This document shows positions 10,187-22,000 of a DNA stretch of 64,000 bases, one piece after another. The notes under the pieces were generated by a model, which searched no databases, had not been told where the DNA came from, and was given only the letters and a program-made list of their open reading frames with translations. The stretch comes from Xanthoparmelia taractica (lineage: Eukaryota > Ascomycota > Lecanoromycetes > Lecanorales > Parmeliaceae). The translations under genes were made by a program, and so were the position numbers. Where the stretch lies: contig MU853205.1 of assembly GCA_033085395.1 (NCBI GenBank), forward strand, positions 1-64,000. The letters are read 5' to 3'. The first letter of the stretch is position 1; every line of letters begins with the position of its first letter.

Positions 10187-13100
10187 ATGGCAGAAGTACT
10201 GGGAATAGCTTCCGGGATAGCCGGGCTCCTCAGCCTGACTATTGAAGTGTTCGGCATCAGCTACAAGTACGTCAACGGAGTCCGCGATGCGTCATCTTCT
10301 GCACGCCTATTTCTCAAGGAGTTGGAAGCGTTGCAGAAAGTCCTTCTTAGTGTCGAGCAGAGTGCCAAACAGACGGGTCAGGGAGAAGTATTTGGTGATG
10401 CCCGCTCGAGCTTTCTGTCCCTCGAGAAAAGTAATGAGTACGAGGATCTACTCGAGAAAGTTCGCGACAAATTGCAGCAACGTCAGACGCCCTCCTCCTT
10501 TCGAAACAAGATGAAGGCTCTTACCTGGCCTTTCTCGGAAAAAGAAACCCTTGCTCTGACCGAGTCCTTGCATCGGCATCTCGAGATCTACAGTACTGCA
10601 TTAGCCGTCGATAATCGGTACGTTCACGGATTTGCCTCCAATAGCAGAATTATGGATGACTTATGCCTGTAGGGCTATTGGACAACTTACCTTGAACGAG
10701 GTGAAAAAGATCAATGTCTCTCAGGAAGGCAGGTAAGGCTTATCTCTCTTCCTACGCACATTGCTAATATCAATGCAGATTCACGAATTGAAGCAGTCTT
10801 AGACTGGCTGTCTCCCCTGAATATGTATCAAAAGCAACAAGATACGCTATCAAGACGACATGGTCTTACCGGATCCTGGCTGTTGAAAGATCCGGTGTTC
10901 GAAAGCTGGCTTGATAGTGAATGCTCGCAGCGGAAGTTGTGGTGCCCTGGAAGCCGTAGGTGCTCGTACTAGTCTGTATGTTCCTTGCTAATACGATAGC
11001 TAGCGGGGACTGGCAAAACCATCATCACGTGTGTACTGGTTCCTTTCGCGGCAACCGGTTCGGTGTCTGCTCACAGAATACAGGTCTGTTATTATTGACC
11101 ATTTACTCAACAACTACGCAAGCGAGAACACAAAGGTTACCTTTGTATACTGTGATTATAAGGATCAAGCTGCACAGACAGCTTCTAATCTTATTGCGTG
11201 TCTAGCCAGACAAATTATCGGACGCCCGCAGGAATTACCGCAACAACTAGCGGCACTACGTAAGGAGCTCCAACAACAGAACAGACGGCCAAGCTTCAAG
11301 GAGCTGAAAAGATTACTGGTAGCTCTATGCAACCAGTACGCCCGAGTCTATATAATCGTGGACGCCCTTGACGAGTGCGAAGCAATCCATGAGAGGAGAC
11401 TATTGTTGCCCGTGCTTGAATCCTTACCCAATTCAATCACAAGACTTTTCGTGACTAGTCGTCCCAACAATGAGGATATTTTCCTAACTTTTGGTAAAGC
11501 ATCTCAGATTACCATAGCAGCGTCCGAGTCGGATTTGCGCCAATACATTACGGAGAGAGTAGAGGAAAGAAGAGATTTCGTTAATAGACTGACGCCCGAG
11601 CTGAAGGAGAAGATTACGTCCACCATTTCCGCCGGGGCGTCTGGCATGTACGAGTTTCACTGCTTCTGTTCCAGACTTATTAGACTAATTCACCCTGTCA
11701 AGGTTTCTGCTCGCCGCGCTTCAGATGGACAGAATCTTTGCAACCAGAACAGTCAAGGGAATCAAATCCGCTCTTACCTCGATGCCGGGAGGGCTGGACG
11801 AATTATACCAACAAACCCTGGAGAGAATCCAAAAGCAAGCTGGTGATGACGGAACGTTGGGTATGCGGATCCTCAGCTGGATAACACATGCTAGAAGACC
11901 ACTACTAGTCGGTGAACTACGACACGGTCTTGCCGTTGAGTATTGTGATGATGGAGAAGGGCTGCAAGAGTTCGACGAAGACAACCTCCTCTCACCAGGA
12001 AGCTTGGTCGATGTCTGCGCCGGTCTTGTCATCATCGATTCGACGAGCCAGATAATTCGCCTAGTACATTATACCACCCAAGAATACTTTGACAACGCTC
12101 GTCTGCACCTCTTCAAAGGTGCTGAAGTTGATATGTCCAGAGCTTGTCTCACATATCTTTCTTGTTCTTTGGACACAATGCTTAGGATCGTAGAGGAGCT
12201 CTTTTTCTATTTTCCGCACACCAAAGAGATTTTCCATGAGGCAATTCAATCACACCCGTTTCTAGACTATGCTTCTCACTACTGGTTCTCGCATGTCAAA
12301 AGCGGTCTCCTAGCAGAGAACAGAGACCCAGTATTCTTGAAGGTCGTAGCGCGATTCAAGAGCTCGGACAGGATATTAGTCCCAGTTAAGCTCTTGCAAG
12401 CGCTATCCGACAATTCTATGGTACAATTTCTGATATTCGTATATGGAAAGTCGTCCCCGTTGGAAATTGCTTCTAGGCTCGGTCTCGAGGAGCTAGTGGC
12501 CGTCCTTCTTGATCCTAGTACTGCAACCTGCCCAGTTGTGGATAGATCGTTAGCTCAAGCATCATATTGCGGCCATCTGAATACTGTGAAACTACTGCTG
12601 CAATACGGAGCCCGAGTCAACCTGACTGTCAATGACCGACTCGATAGAACAACCACTGCCCTAGGGATAGCTTGCAGCGAGGGACATCTATCAATGGCGG
12701 AATTTTTGATAGAAAATGGGGCAGACATTGATAGAAATCATTCACTAGACTTGCCTCCACTTCATAACGCCGCCTTTTCGGATCATATCGACATTGTCGA
12801 CTTCTTGCTCAAGAGAGGTGTCAACGTCAATGCCAAAGACTCTAATGGACGAACGGCTTGCCATATGGCGGCTGCTGGCCGTGCCATAAAATCGGCTATA
12901 CGCTTGCTATATGCTGGTTGCGACCTTGAGCTCATGGATGACAATGGAATGACCGCTCTTCACTTGGCGGCCAATAGCGGGAATCTCCAGATCATCCAAT
13001 TCCTCTTAGATAGAGGTGCTGGTGCCCCCGCCAAGGACAAGAAAGGGCAAACCGCGCGGAACCTCCTTGAGCACCATTTGGAGGAGAATTCAAATTCAAA

Positions 13101-13224
13101 CGGTCTACAAGGTCGGGAGAATATAAGGCGATCGGTAGAAAGGTTACGCCAACTGGAACAAAATTCGTCTGAAACCACTACGAAGGACCCTAAAGAGAGC
13201 GAAGCAAATTCCTCCAACGAGTAA
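10187..13224 (+). CDS. NLR-like gene 1: STAND protein with NACHT domain and ankyrin repeats
   Basis: Exons by GT..AG sites: 10187-10617, 10673-10732, 10779-10955, 11004-11028, 11084-11647, 11703-13224, about 926 residues. The N-terminus (MAEVLGIASGIAGLLSLTIE) is a helical fungal N-terminal domain of the HeLo-like/SesA-like class, typical of incompatibility effectors. The NACHT begins with GSWLLKDPVFESWLD; splicing creates a Walker A GSPGTGKTIIT, and Walker B is VYIIVDALDECE. GASGMFLLAALQMDRI is also restored by splicing. From about 12480 on there are ankyrin repeats. Such proteins act in fungal non-self recognition and cell death; the role here is inferred. All junctions keep frame except exon 2 to exon 3 (10732/10779), off by one base with no alternative GT or AG that fixes it. 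The gene lies 250 bases from the RIP-affected block. Confidence 0.75.
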
Positions 13225-14594
13225 CCAATCTGCCGCTCTCGACCTTCCAAGATCCAAGTAAAGCCCGGACTGCACAAACATGCAAAGCTATGCCATCATA
13301 CTGTCCTCACTCCGCTCGCAAGGACAAAAGGACGAGAGACCTAGTCAAGTGGAAGGGATATGAGAAGCAATGGCGGCGATTGCGGTATCTGGAGTCTGAA
13401 ATAATAATGAGTTGTCGAAGAGGGTCGTCTCTCTATTGTTCTCAGGGCAAGGTCTCAAATATGGTCGTCGTCAATGTCGTTCATCGTAATTACGAATTAA
13501 CGAACTTACCCACCTAGCCGATCTCTTTCATCTTGATTGCTGTGTCACAGCATCCCACTACATAATCCATTGCTTTTTGCACGCTTGAGCGAAAAGAGCC
13601 ACCGCTCCCGTGAAGACATGCAGATGTAAAACCTGCTTTCAACCCCCAATGGATTGAGCGCTGAGGCTGTACACAGACACACGCTGGTCCAGATCACCAT
13701 ACCCCGCTCCCTCGCAATCCTCATTCCCCCGCAATCCTCACGCCCCACCTGTCACTAGCGTCAACGTACAGCCACATAGCACCGCGCGAGAGAACTTCTT
13801 CATCCTTATCCTCCACCCTCTCAAAGCTCTATCGTCCACAAATCGAGTCCGCCACAGATCAAGCACCCGCATCGATTTCCCTCGAGGATATCAGCGCAGC
13901 GAGTCGTTGCACAAGCGTTTCTGGATACCTGAAGGAAACGGTGATCACACTAATGATTGGCAGCGATATTCTCAGGGTCAAAATGATTTTTGTACATATA
14001 TTAATCCACCTATCACGCCAGCATACTATGTTTCCATCTCGAGAGTCCAGTTGCGGGTAATGTTTCCCACCGTACCGTGCCGTGTCGGAGAGTTTATTTT
14101 GCGCCATTGAGGTTGATATTTGAGTTGTGGTATTCGAAATAGGGAAGAGGAAGGGGAAGAGGGAATGATTAGGGTTAGAGGAGGGAGAGAGAAAGAGAGA
14201 GAGAGAAGAAGATACGGAGAAGACGGGGAAGAGAGGGAAAGAGGGGAGATGAGGAGGGCACGGGGAAGAGAGGGAAAGAGAGGAGATGAGGAGGGGACGG
14301 GAAGAAGATAAAAAGAGAAAAGAGAAGAGTAGAAAAGAGGAGAGGAGGAGATGGAAAAAGAGGAGGAGGAGAGAGGGGAAGAGATGGGGTTGATTTTGGA
14401 GCCTTGCGGGAGTATAATTCACATCCATATTGATTGTAATAGTGGAATAATGGAATATCCCATAAATACTGGAACCATACATATGCAACAACGTCGGCTA
14501 AAGCACAACTTTTTTCCTCCTTAAGCAGTGCACTGCATATATACAGCCCTTTCGCTCCAAAATCCAATGATTTGATTTAGATTCCTCAACCACT
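13225..14594. other. Intergenic, with a long polypurine tract and a chromodomain-like scrap
   Basis: No gene is supported here. At about 13340-13375 the + strand reads DLVKWKGYEKQW, resembling the LVKWKGY core of retroelement chromodomains, but nothing around it extends the match. Positions 14130-14395 are almost purely A and G on the + strand (listed separately). The longer frames over it (minus strand 13859-14491, plus strand 14120-14311) are repetitive S/L/P or E/R/G translations of that tract and are not credible genes. Confidence 0.6.
14130..14395. repeat. About 265-base polypurine tract with a 36-37 base tandem repeat
   Basis: The + strand is nearly all G and A. Inside it the unit starting ACGGGGAAGAGAGGGAAAGA occurs twice in a row (about 14222-14296) with few differences. 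Polypurine/polypyrimidine DNA of this length can form H-DNA, but nothing in the sequence shows it does. It lies just past the 3' end of the PEX6 gene. Confidence 0.85.
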
Positions 14595-17500
14595 TCACCC
14601 GTATATCTCCTCATCATCATCCCCGCCCCCGTCCCCAAACCCGTTGATAATTCTCCGCTGCCGCTCAGGGGTTCCGACAAAATCGTTACTAGTAACGTAC
14701 GCATCGTCATCATCGTCATCGTCATCGCTGTCCCACTGCGTGGCTTTGCCCTTTCCTTTGCCTTTCACATCTGCTTGCTTAGCGGTTCCGGTGCGAGTGA
14801 TAGGTTTTGATTGCTTGCTGGGTGGTGATCGCCGATAGTGGTCATTCGCCTTAGGAGCTGGGATCCTGGAGGCAGCAGTAACATTTGAAGCTTTTTGAGA
14901 ATTGGCAACACCTTCGAAGGCGCGGCGCACACGCTGGTAGTGTTCGAGCTCTTTCGCGCTGTAACAATGGGCATATCAGCGAGGCATCCAGGCATACATT
15001 GAAAGGGGAAAATGCTTACCTGACACTGCCAACCAGTTCTTTGTTAGCAGCAAAGAAGTCCTCTTCAGTAACCATAACAGCAATGTCCTCGTCCGTTGCC
15101 AGATGATCAAAGAAGTAAGCCGTAGTGACTGGAGGACCAGAACGTGCTTTGATCTTGGCATCGACTCCTGATGCTTGCCGCGTGATGGCCTTGAGCATAG
15201 CGTCCGAACAAAGTGCGTAAAGATCCGCACCGGTATACGTAAATGGCAACGATTCAGCCACCCGCCGGAGAGACATATCTGGATGCATGGTGAACTTGCG
15301 AGTCAGAGCTTCGAGAATGGTAAGCTGCTTGTCATGCGTGTCGGAGACGCCAAGATAGAGCATCTTATCGAATCGTCCGGGACGTAGTAGAGCTTGGTCA
15401 AGTAGATCTGGCCGGTTGGTAGCACCAATGACAAACACCCCCCCGCCACCTTCTTCACCATCGCTCATGCCGTCAAGCTCAGCGAGGAGCTGACTGACGA
15501 TACGATCCATGACGCCACCACTGTCACCTTGATTGCCTCTTTTCGGCGCTACAGAGTCAAGCTCATCGAAGAAGACAACGCATGGCCTGGCATCTCTGGC
15601 TCGCTGGAAAACACGGCGTACGTTCGCCTCAGACTCTCCAATGTACATGTTGAGTAGCTCTGGTCCTTTAACAGAGAAGAAATTGAGCGAGAACTCGGTT
15701 GCGATGGCCTTTGCCAAAAGAGTCTTTCCAGTACCGGGAGGACCATAGAATAGGATACCACTCCGCTTCTTCATGCCTTTGGCAAAGAGCTCTGGTCGCT
15801 CAAGCGGCAACTGAATGGTCTCCATGACGGCATCTTTGACATTCGCAAGACCCCCAACATCATCCCAGCTGACATTAGGAATCTTGGGAGCTCCAATGGC
15901 ATCAGCAAAGTTCTTTCGAGCAGCCTCCACAGCAAGGTCGAAGTCCGCTTTGGTCACGCAGCGAGCATCCTCTCCGCCAGAGATGAGTACATCTCGAACG
16001 AGAAAGTGTGTGCCTTCTCTCTCTCTCGAGCCTTTAGTAACGAGTTTCTCCAGACGGTCTTGCCTAGCCACGACGGCTCTGTCCACGATATCAACCAAGT
16101 TACCTGCGACGAGCGCAGCAGTCTTAACTGCAATTGAAGTCAATTCAACATTGAATGCCAGCCTAACAGCTCGTTCTTGTACAATGCTCCGCAAGATACC
16201 TTCCCTCTCGCCTTCATCTGGTGCCATGATCTCCAACTCGTGCGAGAAGAGACTTCGAACACCATCAGGTATATTGCCGACCTCTGTAGTAGTGGCTATG
16301 AGTACTCTCACATCAGAAATGGAGTCTTTGATGGCGGTGACCATGCGATCTGCCGTCAGGGCTTCTACGTGTCGTACTAAGATTATCGTATAGTCAGCTC
16401 CGCAGGTTAAAGCACGCTCGATTCTTGCTTTAAATAAAGCTTCTGTCTTGACGTCGCCTGCGCTACCACCTTCGGCTATGATGTCATATGCGTCTATCTC
16501 GAAGACATGAAGACCAAGGTCTGATGCAGCCCTTGAGGCTAGTGTAGCCTTACCGATGTTTCTTTGGGTGGAGTGGATTAGGACAACCACTGGGTCCATT
16601 CCGAGGTGCACGGCTCGAGGACTGGTAGCTGCGGCTAGTAGTTCACGTAGGCGCCGCTGCAGAGGTGCAGTGTATGGTCTGGGTATGGGCGTCGCTATTT
16701 GCTTTATTAGGCTTTGCGGAATCGAAACCGTCATCGGCGGCTGGACGCCAAGGTAGTATTTCCACGACGGATCCAAGGCTGAAGGTGTCTTGTTTGTCTC
16801 ACTCCCAGCTTGTCTCATACGCGTAAGCATAGGTTCAATAGATGCAGCTCCACCCCAGCTGACAGGTGACACGGATGACAACGAGCGGCAATTCTCGTCC
16901 GGCTCTGAAATAACAATCTGCCCTACCTTGAACCAGGCAACTTCTAAGCGGCGGGTTGTCGAGGTTTTGTCTTCAAAGGAAAGGGCGAGCAATTCCTCTA
17001 CATCAGCATCAGTATCTGCGCCACCAGCTGGCTGAGCCAACAGGCGACTGGCGCCAACGTCTATAGTTAGAGCGATCAGGTCGCCTTGGTGAAGTATACG
17101 TCTCTTCTTCTCGAAGTGCTGCTTTAGTGAAGCGAAGATGCCGTTCTGTAATGCTCGCTCAGTCGACAATGGTGTAGATATTCGAAGTATAATCAATTCT
17201 TTTGCGACTGGTGGTGATGCGGAACTATTGACCTTGGATGTCTTATTCGCAGTCCGCGGGCCGCTACTCTCAGTTTGGCCCACGAGCAAAGGGGACAGCT
17301 TCACAAATGATGCCTGGCCTATACTTGATAGTAAGACAGGTGAGAGCCAAGCGACGGCCATTGAGCAATGTGGTGTTTGTATTGTAGCTACACTTGACCT
17401 TCTAGTAGGGGCTTCTCTTTTCGTATATCGAGTAGCCGAAACTGGAGACAGATCAGACAACCCATACATTTTCACCGGTCGGAAGGCGTCCGGACTATCA

Positions 17501-18948
17501 TCACGATCAAAAGGCTCGATCCCTAAAAGACCCGTACGGCCCTTATTAGGAGCGGATGCTACTTCCAATTTCACCCAATCGCCCGAGAAACAATGAAGTT
17601 TAAGGAGGGTCTTAATATCAACAAATACGCGAGCCTCATCATCTTCGTCTATAGCTGGCTTCGGATGCAGTAAATCATCTGGTATCCTGCTGGTAAGACC
17701 CTGGGCTTTGAACAACCTACCCTTTGCCATCGAAGCTTGTCTAGCTGTGGTCGCCGTGAAGTTTGAAAAGACGGATCCTGGGCTATTGACGCCATCAGTC
17801 GTTGGTCTTCCTGCCCTAGGGGTAGCCGCTGTTCTCGAAGACAGTGCACCAGGATCCTTGCTTGCTAGTAGTGGAGCGCTCATGGATATCATGGTGTCCA
17901 TGGAATCGTCCGAAGAGATACCAGATTCCAGGCCAGAGCTATCTAGATCTGAGGTTGACTCCTTTGCTTCGTCATTTCCAGAATCCTCATTCTCGCCGTC
18001 TTCTATAGCGGAGAAGAACTGCTCATTTGACGTTTCATTTCCATTCTCTAGCTTCCTGGCGTGGAAAGGGTTATGCGCAGCTTGATTTAGTCGACCTCGA
18101 TTGGCTGGTTCATTATGATGGACACGGTTAATGATGATCTTAGTCTCGTACGAAAGAAGGCCTTGGCTGACGGGTTCGCAAAAGGTGATTTTTGCAGGAG
18201 GTAGAGGCACGTGAGTGATTGGATGAGCCGGCAATGGCAGGGGCAGGAAGTCATTCTGACGCACGACCAATGACGATGCCAGCCCTTGGCGAACAGCCGC
18301 GGTCAAACGGTCATCCTGCCCTTTGGCCTGTGACAAACCCCCATCACCGTTGACCCCCTCATGTAGTATAGCCTTGCCTTTTCCCTTGCTCTTGCTCGCA
18401 TGCCCATTGATTTGAGAACTAGGGAAGCCTCCACCAAACTTCTTTTGCACTTCGTCGTGCTTGTTGAGAGCATCACCATCAACGGTCACGTATATTGTAT
18501 CCAGCTCCAAAGGTTCTATCTCTAGCATCCGTACCTCAATACCTGAATGTCCCTTGGCGTTGTCTTTCCCTGCTGAGGTGGCCTGTAGAGCCTGCGAAAA
18601 GGTCTGAAGTGCCAGTGAAGTGGCCGGAAAATGTATAGACAATGAACCCAGGGCGTCTGATCCTTCCGTACTGTCTGCCTGGGCTTGGACAGGTAGGATG
18701 GTCCAGCTGGCATTTTGGACAGGATCTAGGGTCAGTGGGGCACATGGAGTGATGGAAATGTATTTAAGGGAAGCAGATGACTCCGAGGCTTCGTGTCGGA
18801 AGAGCTCGTTGTAGAGATGGCGGGAGATATTGCCCACATTCCCGTTGAGCTGTTCGCTCGGCTTTAACCATGCCGAGACAGGAGGTCTGTCTTCTCTTCT
18901 CCGTCGTTTTCTCTTCCGATGGTCTATTGGCATTGTCGGATACTCCAT
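14595..18948 (-). CDS. PEX6: Peroxisomal biogenesis AAA ATPase PEX6
   Basis: Two exons, 15020-18948 and 14595-14958, give 1430 residues, the usual size for filamentous-fungal Pex6. With Pex1 it forms the hexameric ATPase that pulls the receptor Pex5 from the peroxisome membrane. The N-terminus is basic (RKRKRRRRE). A degenerate first AAA domain starts near residue 780 (VLIHSTQRNIGKATLA, no good Walker A). The second is canonical: GPPGTGKT near 1069 and VVFFDELDS near 1123, then GATNRPDLLDQALLRPGRFD. The 61-base intron lies just after FFAANKELVGSV; splicing adds AKELEHYQRVRRAFEG, as in homologues, and an acidic tail with an eight-aspartate run. Without it the frame would end 13 bases later. 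The promoter is shared with the divergent lipase gene. Confidence 0.93.
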
Positions 18949-19822
18949 CTCAGGCCAAGCTGGTATGGAGAGCTCCTCGTGTGGAGTATATCAAAATGCT
19001 CAAGCCGTCGAAATGCCATTTCTCAACGACTGAGCCGAGGTTCGCTTGAGCGGAGAAAAGATTCAGGTACCGGCACCGATTGGCCTGATCCTTAGTTGTA
19101 GATTCAGATAAGCCTATAGGACCTCTCACCATCTGTCTGAAGGATGATTATATAATGGCACGTCAATTGACTGCTGTTTTCAGAAGGAGGGCTTGGGCAT
19201 TGATATAAAATACACTTTAGTAAAGTAATGTAGGTTAGTGATTACTCTCGGAGATAAGGTTTGCGGGGCTGAAAAATAAAACTCGCCAATCGTAACCTTG
19301 ATTATTTCTACAGTATCAACACCACTGACGCTGTTACAAACCAACCTACCGTCACACATATTGCTATCTCGCAGATACTTCTCCAAAGCGAGTTGGGCAA
19401 ATGCAAAGCTAAGCCTGCATGTGCATCTGCCGTCGCCGCTCCCGACAATCGCGCGTGCATAATAATCATGATAATTACAAGACCAATTAGAATACAGTAA
19501 TTTACTGCAAGATGAACCTTAGCGTGCGACATCATCGAAACCTACTTCCTACAAAACAAGAAACCTACTTTTAGCCGGAGATCGCTGCCATCTAAACATT
19601 GCGCCTATCCCGCCCACCATGAATCTCCTTTCTACTTGTACACACCATAAACTATACTTTCCTTCATCCTTACATGAACAGTTCCAGTGTTCTACTAGAG
19701 TACCAGATTATACTTATCGCCGCTTATGAACTGGCCCATCTGCGACATACACTCCAAACACCCTCTCCTCCGTGCCCCTGACCCATCGCCTCAGCCCGTG
19801 TCTCCGACTTAATTGAGCTTCA
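18949..19822. promoter_or_regulatory. Divergent intergenic region between PEX6 and the lipase gene
   Basis: 874 bases separate two genes reading outward, so both promoters must lie here. The short frames in it (for example minus 19180-19386 and 19308-19535) have no family features. I see no motif that I can name with confidence. Confidence 0.5.
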
Positions 19823-22000
19823 ATGGCAATAGAACCTGCGGCCAGCAGAACAAGCACTGCAATACAATACACCCACCAATCCGAAAAGCTATCCCTACAG
19901 GCGCGCAATGCCGAGGATGGAAGAAGCAATGGCGGCATGGCCGTCGAGGCGCGCTTCATCACTCCCCAGGATCCAGTGATTGAAACCGACAACGGTGCAA
20001 GGTTACCGGCAGTACCGCTGAAGGAGGCATTGGAGCTGAATAGATTACGAGACCAAATTGACGGCCACAGCTCCGAGTCTGGCCGCCAAAGGCGTGACCC
20101 TGCGCGTCTAAAATACGAGGAATCCGTCGAGGAGTCCAGTCAGGCAGAATCTTCACTGTCCACGAGGCCAGACGCATCTCTACGCGATGCTATACCCCCC
20201 TCGAGAACTCATCCTCTATTTCCAGAATTACCTCTGTATGGCCCTCCATCCCTGCTACGGGACATACAGTGCATCGGCTTCCGAATCTCGTCAGCTATAC
20301 TTTCTCTTGCATTTCTCGCTGTCATCGTCCTTGGATCAGCTTTTACCAGTATACCATTAATGTTCCGGCATATCGCATTACGCTTGACCTTTCGCAACCC
20401 TGACGCCCGACGGCCCTTTTACAAAGAAGAAAAGAAAAGACAACAAATTAGGAACGCCGAGGCAAGAGAGTGGAAGTACAAACGGCGGCGCAGCGAGCGC
20501 AGCTCCAACCCTGAAGATGGCAACAACGAAGAGGACGTTGGCCGGGAAGACAAGGAATTTGAGCCTATTGAAGGTGGCAAAGATCCCCTGGTATGTGATC
20601 TGGGGTACTATGCACGAAGGGTTGGCCTCGATGCAGAGAACTATGATGTGATGACCGAAGACGGCTTTATCATTCAACTCGTGCACTTATACAACCCGAG
20701 AGATTACACACCCGCTTCTCCATCCCACCGGGCCCATAATGCTCCCGTCGTCTTCCCCAAGCCTTTCGAACACGACCGATCCTCCGACAGTGGCAGTGCT
20801 GCATCGACATCATCGACCAACCCGTCGCGAAAGCGCAGATATCCCGTTCTTCTCATACACGGTCTCCTTCAATCCTCCGGCGCGTTCTGCGCTAACGATG
20901 ACTCCTCACTGGCCTTCTACCTGTGTAAGTCCGGTTACGACGTCTGGCTTGGCAACAACCGCTGCGGGTTCCATCCACGGCATCAACTCCTTAAAACCAC
21001 CGACCCCAGAATGTGGAGTTGGAACATCCGACAGATGGGCGTCATGGATCTTCCTGCCTTTGTATCTCGCGTGCTTTCCGAGACCGGATTTCCCAAATTA
21101 AGCCTGATATGCCACTCACAAGGAACGACGGAGACATTCGTCGCCTTGGCGAAGGAGCAGCGACCAGAGTTGGGGGATAAGATTAGCGTCTTCTGTGCAC
21201 TTGCGCCAGCCGTGTATGCCGGGTCTTTGATTGGGAAAATGTATCTCAAATTCATGCGGATAATCTCACCGGGCATGTTCCGCATCATGTTCGGGATTCA
21301 TTCTTTCATCCCTTTCATGATGACAATGCACGCTTTTCTCCCAGGACGCCTTTACGGCGCACTAGGCTACCGCGTCTTTTCTTTCCTCTTCAACTGGACC
21401 GACGACCGTTGGGACCAGGGGCTACGAAACCGCTTATTCCAGTTTTCGCCAGTGTACGTGAGTGCAGAGAGTATGCGTTGGTGGCTTGGTCGTGAGTGTT
21501 TCGCAAGCCAAAAATGCATCCTAGCTACTCGCGAAGAAGGAAGAATTGAAGACGAAGAGGATCGAGAGGAAGAAGACAGTTACTACACTCACAGAGCCGA
21601 GCAATCAACCGAACGCATGCTGGACGGACAGAGCCACCCAAACCAGCCCCATCCTAATCGCGGTCGCAAAGCTTGGTTCGACGAGCACGTCCCACCGTTT
21701 GCCCTCTGGGTCGCAGGCTCAGATGACCTGGTCGATGGCCGGCGACTCCTCCGGCGGTTTGAAAAGGGCAGGGAGCCTCATGTCAGAGTCGTCCATTCGA
21801 AGATTATAGAAGAGTATGAGCATCTAGACGTAATATGGGCTATTGACAGTGTCGAAAGGGTTGCAAAAGAGGTAAAAGAAGTACTCTGGAAAACGGTACC
21901 CGAAGAGTTGAGAGTTCAATGTCAAGTGCCGAAAGAGTGCGAAGGGGTGGGCCTTTGGGAGGACCCAAAGGTGGTCGCTACAGATGGTGCTGTGAAATAG
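19823..22000 (+). CDS. Membrane-associated lipase / steryl ester hydrolase (TGL1/YEH type)
   Basis: A single exon of 725 residues with an alpha/beta-hydrolase of the acid-lipase family, which in fungi hydrolyses steryl esters or triacylglycerol at lipid droplets or membranes. A hydrophobic segment near residues 150-178 (SAILSLAFLAVIVLGSAF) precedes a basic linker. The lipase part opens with DLGYYARRVGLDAENYDVMT, then LLIHGLLQSSGAF with the oxyanion-hole HG, NNRCGFHPRH, and the nucleophile elbow CHSQG near residue 430, cysteine replacing the usual first glycine. The acid is likely in WVAGSDDLVDG (about 630) and the histidine in EYEHLDVIW (about 665). An acidic, variable insert (EEDREEEDSYY) lies before the last strand. 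The 5' end is placed at the first ATG; an ATG further in cannot be excluded. Confidence 0.88.
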   Translation: MAIEPAASRTSTAIQYTHQSEKLSLQARNAEDGRSNGGMAVEARFITPQDPVIETDNGARLPAVPLKEALELNRLRDQIDGHSSESGRQRRDPARLKYEESVEESSQAESSLSTRPDASLRDAIPPSRTHPLFPELPLYGPPSLLRDIQCIGFRISSAILSLAFLAVIVLGSAFTSIPLMFRHIALRLTFRNPDARRPFYKEEKKRQQIRNAEAREWKYKRRRSERSSNPEDGNNEEDVGREDKEFEPIEGGKDPLVCDLGYYARRVGLDAENYDVMTEDGFIIQLVHLYNPRDYTPASPSHRAHNAPVVFPKPFEHDRSSDSGSAASTSSTNPSRKRRYPVLLIHGLLQSSGAFCANDDSSLAFYLCKSGYDVWLGNNRCGFHPRHQLLKTTDPRMWSWNIRQMGVMDLPAFVSRVLSETGFPKLSLICHSQGTTETFVALAKEQRPELGDKISVFCALAPAVYAGSLIGKMYLKFMRIISPGMFRIMFGIHSFIPFMMTMHAFLPGRLYGALGYRVFSFLFNWTDDRWDQGLRNRLFQFSPVYVSAESMRWWLGRECFASQKCILATREEGRIEDEEDREEEDSYYTHRAEQSTERMLDGQSHPNQPHPNRGRKAWFDEHVPPFALWVAGSDDLVDGRRLLRRFEKGREPHVRVVHSKIIEEYEHLDVIWAIDSVERVAKEVKEVLWKTVPEELRVQCQVPKECEGVGLWEDPKVVATDGAVK

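Noticed and set aside
13859..14491. 210-residue minus-strand frame rich in S, L, F and P
   Set aside because: It is the complement of the polypurine tract and the sequence reflects composition only.
15815..16393. 192-residue + frame
   Set aside because: Antisense shadow of the PEX6 AAA domain, with no family features of its own.
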